DNA from: Candidatus Methylomirabilis sp.
Lineage (GTDB): Bacteria; Patescibacteriota; Patescibacteriia; DYHP01
Reading direction: 5' to 3'
Assembly: GCA_020724105.1 (NCBI GenBank)
Contig: DYHP01000015.1
Location: forward strand, 1-19,846
DNA: 19,846 nucleotides
In this document: in pieces, positions 1 to 6,601 of the stretch
Position numbering within the stretch: position 1 is the stretch's first letter
Layout of the letters: every line of letters begins with the position of its first letter
Notes under the pieces: generated by a model
Told to the model about the DNA's origin: nothing
Seen by the model: only the letters and a program-made list of their open reading frames with translations
Databases searched by the model: none
Position numbers and translations under genes: made by a program

Positions 1-29
1 TTGGCATAGAATTAGCGGATTGGCATAAT

Positions 30-1325
30 CTATATTTCTTCTTCTACCTCCATCAACCTGTTATATTTCACAACTCTTTCCATTCTAGATAAACTTCCGG
101 TTTTAATGAAGTCGGCGCCAACAGCCACCGCCAAATCGGCGATAAAGGCGTCCTCTGTTTCGCCGGAACGGTGGGAAATAATAACCTTGTATCCGTTCTT
201 TTTTGCCAAATTAACGCAATCAATTGTTTCAGAGAGCGAGCCGATTTGGTTGACTTTGATTAAAATGGCATTGGCGACGTTTTTCTTGATTCCCTCCGCC
301 AATCTTTTGGAATTTGTAACAAACAAGTCATCGCCAACCACTAATTTTTTATCACGAATGGCACTAATTTTTTCGGTAAATTCTTGCCAACCTGTCCAAT
401 CATCTTCGGCAAAAGGGTCTTCTAATGAAATGATGGGGTATTTTTTGAGCCACTCAAGATACACTTTCTGTAATTCCGAACCTTTCAAAACTTTTTTGTC
501 CAATTTCAATTCATAAACCCCTTTACTGGATTGCCCGATTGAATCGGGCAATGACAATGAAGGAGGTGCATAAAATTCCGAAGCAGCGGCGTCTATGGCC
601 ATCATTACATCTTTGCCCGCCTGCCAGCCGGCGGATTTTATCGCTTCCAAAATCAATTTAAGCGCTTCTTCATTCTGTTTTAATTGCGGCGCGTAACCGC
701 CCTCGTCGCCCACGCCGACAGAATAACCTTTTTCTTTTAAAATTTTCCTTAAAGCGTGAAAAATTTCCGCGCCGCACCTGACTCTTTCAGAGAATTTCTT
801 TTGTTGAGGAACGACCATAAATTCCTGAATATCAAGCGCCCAGTCGGCATGCCTGCCGCCGTTTAGAATGTTCATCATCGGGTATGGCAGTTTGAAAATT
901 AAAAATTTAAAATTAAAAATTTGTCTGAGATATTTGTATAACGGCAATTTTAAAGAAGCCGCACCGGCTCTCGCGCAAGCCAGTGATACGGACAGTATGG
1001 CATTGGCTCCTAATTTTGATTTATTTTCCGTGCCGTCAAGCGCAATCATTTTTTTATCAATTTCCGTTTGTTTGGTTATGTCAAAACCTTTCAATAATTT
1101 ATTTATTTTGAGATTGACGTTTGCCACGGCTTTTAACACGCCTTTGCCCAAATATCTTTTTGCGTCATTGTCGCGCAATTCCAGGGCCTCGTGAGTGCCC
1201 GTGGAAGCGCCCGAAGGAACAGACGTCTTTCCGCAAGCGCCGTTTTCCAAAATAACTTTTGTTTCCACAGTCGGATTCCCGCGAGAATCAAGAATCTCCC
1301 GCGCTACAATATTTTTTATCTTCAT
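30..1325 (-). CDS. eno: Enolase (phosphopyruvate hydratase)
   Basis: Cytosolic glycolytic enzyme converting 2-phosphoglycerate to phosphoenolpyruvate. The 431-aa product is full length. It starts MKIKNIVAREILDSRGNPT and carries SGASTGTHEA, GDEGGYAP, SLEDPFAEDDW (metal-ligand Glu), VGDDLFVTN (metal-ligand Asp), LIKVNQIGS (catalytic Lys), SHRSGETED and IKTGSLSR. The stop is TAG. It is the last gene of gap-pgk-eno, 144 bp after pgk, and has no Shine-Dalgarno. Two stretches look inserted relative to the family. One is an FNFKFLIFK segment near residue 139, from an A/T-rich simple repeat. The other is LSLPDSIGQSS near residues 257-267, from a 31-bp palindromic repeat, between the ASEFY and YELK segments. 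Both fall in regions that normally vary in length, so the enzyme is probably active. Confidence 0.98.
   Translation of the reverse strand: MKIKNIVAREILDSRGNPTVETKVILENGACGKTSVPSGASTGTHEALELRDNDAKRYLGKGVLKAVANVNLKINKLLKGFDITKQTEIDKKMIALDGTENKSKLGANAILSVSLACARAGAASLKLPLYKYLRQIFNFKFLIFKLPYPMMNILNGGRHADWALDIQEFMVVPQQKKFSERVRCGAEIFHALRKILKEKGYSVGVGDEGGYAPQLKQNEEALKLILEAIKSAGWQAGKDVMMAIDAAASEFYAPPSLSLPDSIGQSSKGVYELKLDKKVLKGSELQKVYLEWLKKYPIISLEDPFAEDDWTGWQEFTEKISAIRDKKLVVGDDLFVTNSKRLAEGIKKNVANAILIKVNQIGSLSETIDCVNLAKKNGYKVIISHRSGETEDAFIADLAVAVGADFIKTGSLSRMERVVKYNRLMEVEEEI
526..556. repeat. 31-bp palindromic module inside eno
   Basis: A unit starting CTGGATT and ending AATGACA encloses the palindrome TGCCCGATT-G-AATCGGGCA. 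It has the same length, ends and layout as two copies at 10476-10506 (inverted) and 10525-10555. Here it is translated in frame within enolase. Confidence 0.85.
894..922. repeat. A/T-rich simple repeat inside eno
   Basis: Repeated AAAATT/AAATTT units encode FNFKFLIFK, about five residues longer than the loop before PMMN in typical enolases. Similar A/T-rich simple repeats lie between genes here (for example 7674-7760), so this looks like a repeat expansion or insertion kept in frame. Confidence 0.6.
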
Positions 1326-1339
1326 AATATGTGTACGAA

Positions 1340-1468
1340 CCTACAAATTTAGCTACAAATTTCACGAAACCTCCCCCTCCACTCCTCCCCCAACTTGTCG
1401 GGGAGGGGAAGGTTGAGTGGGGGTGGAAATTTTTGTATAATTCGTATCTCAATTTGTAGTTTTGTAGG
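1340..1468. repeat. Nested inverted repeat filling the pgk-eno spacer
   Basis: The outer arms are CCTACAAATTTAGCTACAAATT (from 1340, imperfect) against AATTTGTAG plus TTTTGTAGG (1451-1468). Inside, a C-rich arm (1370-1384) faces GAGTGGGGGTGG (1415-1426), and CTCCCC/GGGGAG (1385-1390/1400-1405) forms the core. It would fold into one long RNA hairpin in the operon transcript just before eno. It has no U-tract, so termination is unlikely. A processing or stability role is possible but unproven. Confidence 0.7.
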
Positions 1469-1469
1469 C

Positions 1470-2756
1470 TTATTTTTTCAATGCTTCTAAGCCAAGAAGA
1501 GTGCCTCGTTCAAGAAACTCTAACATCGCCCCTCCTCCTGTCGACACCCAATCAATATATTTCTCCATTCCTGATTTTCTTAATGCCTCAATCGTTTCGC
1601 CCCCGCCGACAATCCCGTATGCGGGACCGGTGGAGCGGGCACCCGTAACCTGCGCCATACTCATCGTGCCGTAAGAAAAACGCGGGTCCTCAAAATATCC
1701 CATCGGACCGTTCCAAACGATTGTCTGCGCTTTTCTGATATAATCGCTGAACAATTTTATTGTCCGCGGGCCGATGTCAACAATTTTCCATCCCGCCGGA
1801 CATAAATCCCCCCTCTCTTCCCCCTTTTTAAAGGGGGGAATAAGGGGGATTTTGTCCGCTCCCCTTACTTGTGAAACAACTCCCCGAATTTCCACCTTTT
1901 TTCCGTTCGTGATTATTACATCTACGGGTAAAATAATTTTTTTGAAGCGAAGCGGAGCTCCCGATGAACCTCGGGCTTGTTCTCTTAAAAGTTCTTTTGC
2001 CGCCGCAACTTCCTCTTTTTCATATAAAGAACTGCCGATTTTATAACCTTTTGCCGCCAGAAAATCATTAGCCAAAGCGCCGCCAATCAAAACGGCTTTG
2101 GATTTGGGAAGCAATCTTTTGATAACGCCGATTTTGGAAGAAATTTTGGCGCCGCCGATTAAAACCGCCATTGGTTTTGCGGGATTTTTGAAAACCTTGC
2201 TTAAAACCTCAACTTCTTTTTCCAAATTAAGGCCGGCGTAAGACGGCAAAAACTTGGTAATGCCCGTAATTGAAGCGCAATCGCGGTGGGACACGGCAAA
2301 AGCGTCATTAATAAAAATATCTGCCAAACCGGCCAATTTTTTGGCAAAATCCGAATCATTTTTCTCTTCGCCCGGATAAAACCTAACGTTTTCCAGCATT
2401 ATGGCGCTTCCCGGCTTTAAATCTTTAATCTTTTTATCCAGGACCTTTGAACCAATCTCCGCGTTGGTAAAATCAACTTTAAATGAAACCAGTTTTTTCA
2501 AATAATTAAAAACGGGTTCCAGAGTTAATTTTTGGTTTTTGGTTTTTGGTTTTTGGTTTATTTTTGGTCTTCCTAAATGACTCACTATGACTATCTTGGC
2601 TCCTTTTTTGCGAAGCATTGCCAAAGTCGGAAGCGCGGCCCGAATCCGCCAATCGTCTTGAACTTTTCCGTTTTTAACCGGGACGTTAAAATCCACGCGC
2701 AACAACACCTGTTTATTTTTCAAATTTTTTAATTCACGAATTGATTTAAGTTTCAT
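1470..2756 (-). CDS. pgk: Phosphoglycerate kinase
   Basis: Makes ATP by transferring the phosphoryl group of 1,3-bisphosphoglycerate to ADP in the cytosol. Motifs in order are LLRVDFNVPV, SHLGRPK, ENVRFYPGEEKND, NDAFAVSHRDCAS, GGAKISSKIGV, WNGPMGYFED, GGGETIEAL and STGGGAMLEFLE. An ATG nine bases upstream (2765) would add MSF. I chose 2756 because GGAGG sits nine bases before it. At 428 aa it is about 30 residues longer than most bacterial PGKs. The excess matches three repeat-derived stretches: NQKPKTKNQKL (near residues 64-75), ARGSSGAPLR (near 260-270) and KIPLIPPFKKGEERGDL (near 302-318). All are in frame. It lies between gap and eno in one operon. Confidence 0.97.
   Translation of the reverse strand: MKLKSIRELKNLKNKQVLLRVDFNVPVKNGKVQDDWRIRAALPTLAMLRKKGAKIVIVSHLGRPKINQKPKTKNQKLTLEPVFNYLKKLVSFKVDFTNAEIGSKVLDKKIKDLKPGSAIMLENVRFYPGEEKNDSDFAKKLAGLADIFINDAFAVSHRDCASITGITKFLPSYAGLNLEKEVEVLSKVFKNPAKPMAVLIGGAKISSKIGVIKRLLPKSKAVLIGGALANDFLAAKGYKIGSSLYEKEEVAAAKELLREQARGSSGAPLRFKKIILPVDVIITNGKKVEIRGVVSQVRGADKIPLIPPFKKGEERGDLCPAGWKIVDIGPRTIKLFSDYIRKAQTIVWNGPMGYFEDPRFSYGTMSMAQVTGARSTGPAYGIVGGGETIEALRKSGMEKYIDWVSTGGGAMLEFLERGTLLGLEALKK
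1804..1853. repeat. C-rich/G-rich palindromic repeat inside pgk
   Basis: AAATCCCCC pairs with GGGGGATTT, and inside it CCCCCTTT pairs with AAAGGGGG. It encodes roughly KIPLIPPFKKGEERGD, absent from typical PGK just before the WKIVDIGP segment. The nested two-stem layout matches the other repeats in this window. Confidence 0.8.
2528..2569. repeat. TTTTTGG simple repeat inside pgk
   Basis: Several copies of a TTTTTGG-type unit encode INQKPKTKNQKL after SHLGRPK. The unit is seven bases, so net frame has been kept despite the repeat. The same unit occurs between genes at 7740-7760. Confidence 0.7.
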
Positions 2757-2767
2757 AAATGACATCC

Positions 2768-2795
2768 TCCCCGCCCCGACGAGTCGGGGCGGGGA
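2768..2795. repeat. GC-rich perfect palindrome in the pgk leader
   Basis: Perfect 13-bp arms (TCCCCGCCCCGAC at 2768-2780 and its complement at 2783-2795) with a 2-base centre. On the minus strand it runs directly into the GGAGG Shine-Dalgarno of pgk, and part of the G-rich arm overlaps the site. It could hide the ribosome binding site or simply be an inserted repeat. Confidence 0.8.
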
Positions 2796-2854
2796 TTAAT
2801 TTTCATTTAGTCATTTTGACATTGAAAAATTGTTTCGGATTTCGGGTTTCAAAT

Positions 2855-3883
2855 TTAGGATTTGATGCCGACGAATTTGGCCATCTCTATTAATCTGCAA
2901 GAATATCCCCACTCATTGTCGTACCAGGCGATGACTTTGAGCAAATCGCCGTCAATTACCCGCGTTAGCGGCAAATCAACAATGGCGGAATAGGGATTGC
3001 CGATAAAATCGGAGGAAACGAGCGGTTCTTCGCTTGTTGCCAAAATGCCTTTATATTTTGAAGTTTTTGTCAGTTGCTTAAAATATTTATTAACTTCCTC
3101 GGTTGTGGTTTTTTTCTTTAAAACAAAAGTGAAATCCGCGAGAGATATATCGGCAACCGGCACTCTCATTGATAATCCGTCAAACTTGCCTTTAAGCGCT
3201 GTAACGACTTTGCCCACGGCGACTGCCGCGCCGGTGGTGGTAGGCACGATGCTTGAATAAGCGCTTCTTGCCCTGCGCAAATCTTTGTGCGGCGCGTCGA
3301 CCAGCCGCTGGTCCGCGGTAATGGCGTGAATGGTGGTCATCCAGGCCTTTTGCGCCCCCCATTTTGAAGCGACAATATCGGCAATGGGCGCGATACAATT
3401 GGTGGAGCAGGAGCCGTTGTCTATTATTTTTTCGCCTTTGTATTTGTCGGCGTTAACTCCCAAAAGATAAGTATTAACTCCCTCGCCTTTTGAAGGAGCG
3501 GAAATTATCACTTTTTTCGCGCCGGCGGTTAAATGCTGTCCCGCGTCCTCGCCTTTTGTGAAAATGCCGGTGCATTCCAAAACAACGTCAATGTTTAATT
3601 TTTTCCAAGGCAGGACTTTGGGGTCTTTTTCGGCAAAAGCCAAAATTTCCTTGCCGTCAACAACAAGCGATTTTTCTTTGTAAGAAACCTTGTGCGGCCT
3701 GCCTGCGCAGGCAAGCCAATCGCGATAAACCGAATCGTGCTTTAGCAGATGGGCTAAAGTTTTTGTGTCTGCCAAATCGTTTACGGCGACGAATCGAACG
3801 CCTTTTACGCCCCAGCCCGCCTTGAGCGTCATTCGCCCAATGCGGCCAAAACCATTGATGGCTATGCGAATATCTTTTTTCAT
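2855..3883 (-). CDS. gap: Glyceraldehyde-3-phosphate dehydrogenase
   Basis: Phosphorylating GAPDH that oxidises glyceraldehyde-3-phosphate with NAD(P)+ to 1,3-bisphosphoglycerate. The 342-aa protein has the N-terminal Rossmann signature INGFGRIGRM, the catalytic motif SCSTNC (nucleophile Cys159), DLRRARSAYSSIVPTTTGAA and WYDNEWGYS. The residue after WGYS is Cys329. In classical GAPDHs this position is the Asn that contacts the nicotinamide amide. A short extra stretch, LACAGR (near residues 57-62), comes from a TGCCTGCGCAGGCA palindrome. The ATG at 3883 begins the conserved MKKDIRIAINGFG and has no Shine-Dalgarno. It is the first gene of gap-pgk-eno, with pgk 98 bp downstream. Confidence 0.97.
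   Translation of the reverse strand: MKKDIRIAINGFGRIGRMTLKAGWGVKGVRFVAVNDLADTKTLAHLLKHDSVYRDWLACAGRPHKVSYKEKSLVVDGKEILAFAEKDPKVLPWKKLNIDVVLECTGIFTKGEDAGQHLTAGAKKVIISAPSKGEGVNTYLLGVNADKYKGEKIIDNGSCSTNCIAPIADIVASKWGAQKAWMTTIHAITADQRLVDAPHKDLRRARSAYSSIVPTTTGAAVAVGKVVTALKGKFDGLSMRVPVADISLADFTFVLKKKTTTEEVNKYFKQLTKTSKYKGILATSEEPLVSSDFIGNPYSAIVDLPLTRVIDGDLLKVIAWYDNEWGYSCRLIEMAKFVGIKS
3700..3713. repeat. 14-bp palindrome inside gap
   Basis: TGCCTGCGCAGGCA is perfectly self-complementary and encodes the extra residues before HKVSY in GAPDH. Its core CCTGCGCAGG recurs inside the 294-aa protein gene at 12849-12858. Confidence 0.65.
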
Positions 3884-4092
3884 ATAAACTCGAAATTCGA
3901 ATATCGAAATTCGAAACCCGTGTAGTATAAACTCGCTACGCTCGTTTAACTACAGGACTCCGTCCCTCCCTTAGGCTCGAGACTCCGCAATATCAAAATT
4001 TTGAATTTGCATGCCCCGCAGTCTCCGACTTTAAGTCGGAGTACTTCGGGGTTTCGGATTTCGGATTTCGCGCTTCGGATTTTAATACATAT
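3884..4092. other. gap leader region packed with palindromes
   Basis: No gene is visible. The region holds a TCGAAATTCGA-type tandem palindrome (3890-3915), a hairpin pairing GTAGTATAAAC with GTTTAACTAC (3922-3953), and a long hairpin at 4014-4051. That last hairpin has the core CTCCGACTTTAAGTCGGAG inside CCCCG/CGGGG arms. The GACTTTAAGTC core recurs at 13550-13562. All would lie in the gap mRNA leader if transcription starts near 4087. Confidence 0.65.
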
Positions 4093-4121
4093 ATTATAGA
4101 ACAATCTTGACAAAAATAAAA
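4093..4121 (-). promoter_or_regulatory. Possible promoter for gap-pgk-eno
   Basis: On the minus strand a perfect TATAAT (4098-4093) lies about 200 bp before gap. The -35 at 17-bp spacing is poor (TTTTAT, 4121-4116). It overlaps the strong divergent promoter of the 115-aa gene, so the two could compete for polymerase. Confidence 0.4.
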
Positions 4122-4135
4122 GGATGCGGTAGAAT
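4107..4135 (+). promoter_or_regulatory. Strong sigma70-type promoter for the 115-aa gene
   Basis: TTGACA (4107-4112), a 17-bp spacer, then TAGAAT (4130-4135). This is a near-consensus vegetative promoter. Transcription should begin near 4142, giving a leader of about 118 nt. Confidence 0.8.
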
Positions 4136-4141
4136 GAATAA

Positions 4142-4259
4142 AAGGCTTCAGGTCTTTAAAATAAAACTAAACCGAAGACGCGTCCAGACAAATGCAAGAA
4201 CCCTCATTTAATGATTCTGAGGGGCTAAGTTTGGGCAGGTCTTCCAAAAGGAGGTGAAA
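4142..4259 (+). promoter_or_regulatory. Structured leader, possible two-state RNA switch
   Basis: CAGGTCTT appears twice (from 4149 and from 4236). A central GAAGAC (4174-4179) can pair with either the 5' copy (GTCTTT, one G-U pair) or the 3' copy (GTCTTC, 4239-4244). The two pairings exclude each other. The 3' copy lies just before the AAGGAGGTG ribosome binding site. A CCCTCA/TGAGGG hairpin (4201-4223) sits between. The layout resembles a translational attenuator, but the helices are only 6 bp and no known riboswitch was recognised. Confidence 0.4.
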
Positions 4260-4607
4260 ATGAATTACTTCATTGACATTGTTTTTATTGTTATTATCGT
4301 GTGTATTTTGGTTTGCTTGGCTTTTCATTGGTTCTTGGGCAAATACGTTTACAGAGTGAGATGCGAATTGTGGAAGCAAAAAAATAGCGGTTCCGAAAAA
4401 TGCTTGGCAATGGCTGTAAAAAGAGTGCTGGCTAAAACACCCAAACAGGCAAAGCTCAAAGTGGAAAAAGAGTTAAAAAAAGAAACGAAAGAAAAATACA
4501 AAAAAATAATAGAATTGCTGTTAAAGAAAAAAAATACGGATTCCCAATTTAATAAAATACTCAATTCTCACAGATTTGAATGGTTTATTAACGGAAAACA
4601 ATTTTAA
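4260..4607 (+). CDS. Small single-pass membrane protein, unknown function
   Basis: A 115-aa protein not recognised as a family member. One hydrophobic helix covers about residues 4-28 (YFIDIVFIVIIVCILVCLAF). The rest is highly charged: VLAKTPKQAKLKVEKEL and KKETKEKYKKIIELLLKKK suggest a long basic, possibly coiled-coil, cytoplasmic helix ending in HRFEWFINGKQF. The ATG at 4260 is chosen because AAGGAGGTG lies three bases upstream. A GTG at 4254 is in frame but falls within that site. It is a stand-alone gene with its own strong promoter, a structured leader and a terminator, so it is probably well expressed and individually regulated. Confidence 0.85.
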   Translation: MNYFIDIVFIVIIVCILVCLAFHWFLGKYVYRVRCELWKQKNSGSEKCLAMAVKRVLAKTPKQAKLKVEKELKKETKEKYKKIIELLLKKKNTDSQFNKILNSHRFEWFINGKQF

Positions 4608-4618
4608 CTTAAAATAAA

Positions 4619-4648
4619 AAGGATGCTTCAACGCGTCCTTATTTTTTT
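4619..4648. terminator. Rho-independent terminator, probably bidirectional
   Basis: AAGGATGC (4619-4626), loop TTCAAC, GCGTCCTT (4633-4640), then A plus seven Ts. On the minus strand the same stem is followed by TTTTTATTTT, so it could also end the rpsB-tsf transcript. Confidence 0.85.
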
Positions 4649-4718
4649 AATTCCTCCTAATTTTTCTCCTCTTCCGGGAGTTTTTATGTTAGCTCCGCCA
4701 GCATTTCATGAAGTTCGG

Positions 4719-4767
4719 TATCCTTACGGATGCTATTCCAATTTTTGGAATGACACCCGTAAGGGTA
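4719..4767. repeat. Two-stem palindromic element after tsf
   Basis: Outer arms TATCCTTACGG and CCGTAAGGGTA (one mismatch) enclose ATTCCAA/TTGGAAT (4735-4741/4745-4751). No U-tract follows on either strand, so it is read as a repeat rather than a terminator. It begins five bases past the tsf stop. Confidence 0.65.
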
Positions 4768-4772
4768 TTATG

Positions 4773-5360
4773 CTATATCGCGAAGCGGACAAACCTGCCA
4801 ACCTCAATCTTCTCGCCGATTTTGGCAATTTTCTGATTTATCAGTTCTTCAATTGTAATATCTTCGTCTTTTATAAACGGCTGTTTCAAGAAACAAGCAT
4901 CCTCAAAATATTTTTCCAATTTTCCGCCGATTATTTTTTCAACCACCGCCGGCGGTTTCTCCTGCCCCGCCAGTTCTTCAAGATAAATCGATTTTTCTTT
5001 TTCCACCACCTCGGACGGCACGTCTTCGGGTTTTACATATAAAGGATTGGTGGCGGCGATCTGCATGGCTAAATCGTGCGCCAAATTTTGGAACTCTTCA
5101 TTGCGGGCGACAAAATCGGTTTCGCACAAAAGTTCAAGCAAAACGCCGATTTTGTTATTAGAATGAACGTAAGAATGGACAATCCCTTCCTTAGTTTGCC
5201 TTTCGGACTGCTTTTTTGCCGCCTTAATCGTGCCTTTTTTGCGCAAAATGTCTATTGCTTTTTCCAAATTATCTCCGGCTTCATCAAGCGCCTTTTTGCA
5301 ATCCATCATTCCAGCGCCGCTAAGTTCTCGTAATCTTAAGATGATTGAAGTATTGGACAT
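4773..5360 (-). CDS. tsf: Translation elongation factor Ts
   Basis: Guanine-nucleotide exchange factor that recycles EF-Tu. The N-terminal UBA-like domain reads LRELSGAGMMDCKKALDEA (near residues 8-26). The core signature TDFVARNEEF follows and the C-terminus is VGRFVRFAI. At 195 aa it is the short form, far shorter than the E. coli protein. The ATG at 5360 begins MSNTSIILRLRELSGAG, as the family expects. An upstream in-frame TTG (5405) would add 15 residues with no family support. No Shine-Dalgarno is visible. It lies 88 bp downstream of rpsB in the usual rpsB-tsf order. Confidence 0.97.
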   Translation of the reverse strand: MSNTSIILRLRELSGAGMMDCKKALDEAGDNLEKAIDILRKKGTIKAAKKQSERQTKEGIVHSYVHSNNKIGVLLELLCETDFVARNEEFQNLAHDLAMQIAATNPLYVKPEDVPSEVVEKEKSIYLEELAGQEKPPAVVEKIIGGKLEKYFEDACFLKQPFIKDEDITIEELINQKIAKIGEKIEVGRFVRFAI

Positions 5361-5390
5361 AAAATTAACAAAATCCCAACCTACAAATTT

Positions 5391-5444
5391 ATCCGAATGC
5401 TCCAAATAATTCGAGGCATTTGGATAGATTCGGATTATTTGGAT
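5391..5444. repeat. Imperfect inverted repeats in the rpsB-tsf spacer
   Basis: Variants of CCAAATAATCCGAAT and its complement occur three to four times in about 54 bp and can fold into a hairpin between the two genes. It extends into the non-coding segment before tsf. It has no U-tract. Confidence 0.5.
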
Positions 5445-5448
5445 GATT

Positions 5449-6168
5449 TTATTTAACCTTTTCTTTCTCTTCTTTTTTTTCTTTCGATTCGCTTTTTCCT
5501 TCCTTCACCGCCTCCGCGACGAGAGAAATAATCATCTCAAGCGAACCGACCGAATCGTCGTTAGCAGGGATGGGATATGCGACTCTTGACGGGTCTGTGT
5601 TGGTGTCGCAAATCGCGATAACCGGCACTCTAGTTTTCACCGCTTCAATAAAAGCCGTTTTATCTTTTTTCAAATCAACGATAAATATCGCGTCGGGCGA
5701 TTTTTCAAGCGCGGTGATGCCGCCAAGCAAAACCTCCATTTTCTGCATCTCCTTCTCAATTTTACCCTGCTCCTTTTTCGTGTATCTGGAAAGTTCTCCC
5801 TTTTCTTTCATGCTCTTTAATTCTCTGTGTCTTCTAATCGAATTTCTAAGCGAATGGAAATTGGTTAATGTCCCGCCCAGCCAACGGTGAGAAACAAAAG
5901 GCATGCCGCATTCTTTGGCAAACTTCTCAATGAGAGGCGCCGCCTGTCTTTTTGTTCCCGCGAATAAAATCGTTTTTCCTTTTTGCGCCAAATCCTTTGC
6001 GAAACCAAGGGCATCCTCAAGTTTTTTTAATGTGGCGTCCAAATTAATAATGTGCACGCCCTTGCGCGCGCCAAAAATGTAAGGCTGCATTTTGGGATGT
6101 CTTTTGCTGATTTGGTGGCCAAAATGCATACCGACCGCTATCATTTTTTGTATAGAAGGAAGATTCAT
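5449..6168 (-). CDS. rpsB: 30S ribosomal protein S2
   Basis: Structural protein of the small ribosomal subunit. The 239-aa protein has AVGMHFGHQISKRHPKMQPYI near the N-terminus, KTILFAGTKRQA, HRWLGGTLTNF, PDAIFIVDLKKD and AICDTNTDP. It ends in a lysine/glutamate-rich tail (ESKEKKEEKEKVK). The ATG at 6168 is the first Met of the conserved region and lies eight bases after a possible -10 box, so the mRNA is probably leaderless. It leads the rpsB-tsf operon, divergent from rpmE. No repeat insertion is apparent, unlike the metabolic genes nearby. Confidence 0.97.
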   Translation of the reverse strand: MNLPSIQKMIAVGMHFGHQISKRHPKMQPYIFGARKGVHIINLDATLKKLEDALGFAKDLAQKGKTILFAGTKRQAAPLIEKFAKECGMPFVSHRWLGGTLTNFHSLRNSIRRHRELKSMKEKGELSRYTKKEQGKIEKEMQKMEVLLGGITALEKSPDAIFIVDLKKDKTAFIEAVKTRVPVIAICDTNTDPSRVAYPIPANDDSVGSLEMIISLVAEAVKEGKSESKEKKEEKEKVK

Positions 6169-6176
6169 ATGCTGTT

Positions 6177-6206
6177 ATGGTATCATACGCGCTTGACTTT
6201 TGTCAA
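6177..6206 (-). promoter_or_regulatory. rpsB promoter giving a leaderless transcript
   Basis: On the minus strand, TTGACA (6206-6201), 18 bp, then TACCAT (6182-6177). Only eight bases separate this -10 from the rpsB ATG. The -10 match is moderate. The -35 overlaps the head of the rpmE -35. Confidence 0.55.
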
Positions 6207-6221
6207 TATCTGTGTTAAAAT
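6193..6221 (+). promoter_or_regulatory. rpmE promoter
   Basis: TTGACT (6193-6198), 17 bp, TAAAAT (6216-6221). Start of transcription is expected near 6228. The palindrome TTGACTTTTGTCAA supplies the -35 boxes for both directions. Confidence 0.8.
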
Positions 6222-6228
6222 GGTAGAA

Positions 6229-6257
6229 GCCACAGAATGCCATCACAACGCTGTGGC
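6229..6257 (+). promoter_or_regulatory. 5'-terminal stem-loop in the rpmE leader
   Basis: GCCACAG (6229-6235) pairs perfectly with CTGTGGC (6251-6257) around a 15-nt loop. The predicted transcript starts at the base of this stem. The only Shine-Dalgarno-like bases (GGCGG) lie partly in the 3' arm, eight bases before the rpmE ATG. It may protect the 5' end or control access to the start. Confidence 0.5.
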
Positions 6258-6264
6258 GGTAAAT

Positions 6265-6537
6265 ATGAAAGACATTCATCCAAAATATTATCCCAAAGCC
6301 AAGATAACTTGCGCCTGCGGAAAAAGTTTTACTGTCGGCTCAACGGTGGAAAATATCCAGGTTGAGCTTTGTTCCGCGTGCCACCCTTTTTACACCGGCA
6401 AACAAAAACTCGTTGATACGGCCAGGCGAGTAGAAAAATTCAGAGAGCGGTTAGCGAAAAAAGAAATTGAAGCAGCCAAAAGAAAAGGCAGAAAATCCAA
6501 AACGGAAAAAAGGAAAGCAAAAAGGACTGAAAAATAA
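6265..6537 (+). CDS. rpmE: 50S ribosomal protein L31
   Basis: Large-subunit ribosomal protein at the subunit interface. The 90-aa product begins MKDIHPKYYPKAKITCACGK. It has four cysteines in CxC and CxxC pairs (Cys16, Cys18, Cys36, Cys39), which is the zinc-binding form, and keeps HPFYTGKQKLVDTAGRV-like sequence (HPFYTGKQKLVDTARRV). After residue 58 it has a long lysine/arginine-rich tail, longer than in E. coli L31. The frame is open far upstream, but homology and the promoter at 6193-6221 fix the start at 6265. It is followed by a terminator and then prfA. Confidence 0.96.
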   Translation: MKDIHPKYYPKAKITCACGKSFTVGSTVENIQVELCSACHPFYTGKQKLVDTARRVEKFRERLAKKEIEAAKRKGRKSKTEKRKAKRTEK

Positions 6538-6544
6538 CTTAAAC

Positions 6545-6586
6545 AAAAAGCGCATTCTTTAAATTGACCAAAGAAAGCGCTTTTTT
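6545..6586 (+). terminator. Rho-independent terminator after rpmE
   Basis: AAAAAGCGC (6545-6553) pairs with GCGCTTTTT (6577-6585), extended by ATTCTTT/AAAGAA, and ends in a run of Ts. The prfA promoter lies over it. Confidence 0.85.
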
Positions 6587-6593
6587 ATATAAT
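6564..6593 (+). promoter_or_regulatory. prfA promoter built into the rpmE terminator
   Basis: TTGACC (6564-6569) lies in the terminator loop. An 18-bp spacer covers the 3' stem and T-run, and TATAAT is at 6588-6593. Eight bases separate TATAAT from the prfA ATG, so the transcript should have essentially no leader. Confidence 0.7.
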
Positions 6594-6601
6594 AAAATTA
6601 T

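Noticed and set aside
1..29. Possible tRNA or gene fragment at the left edge
   Set aside because: Only 29 bases with a repeated TTGGCATA, which is too short to support any call.
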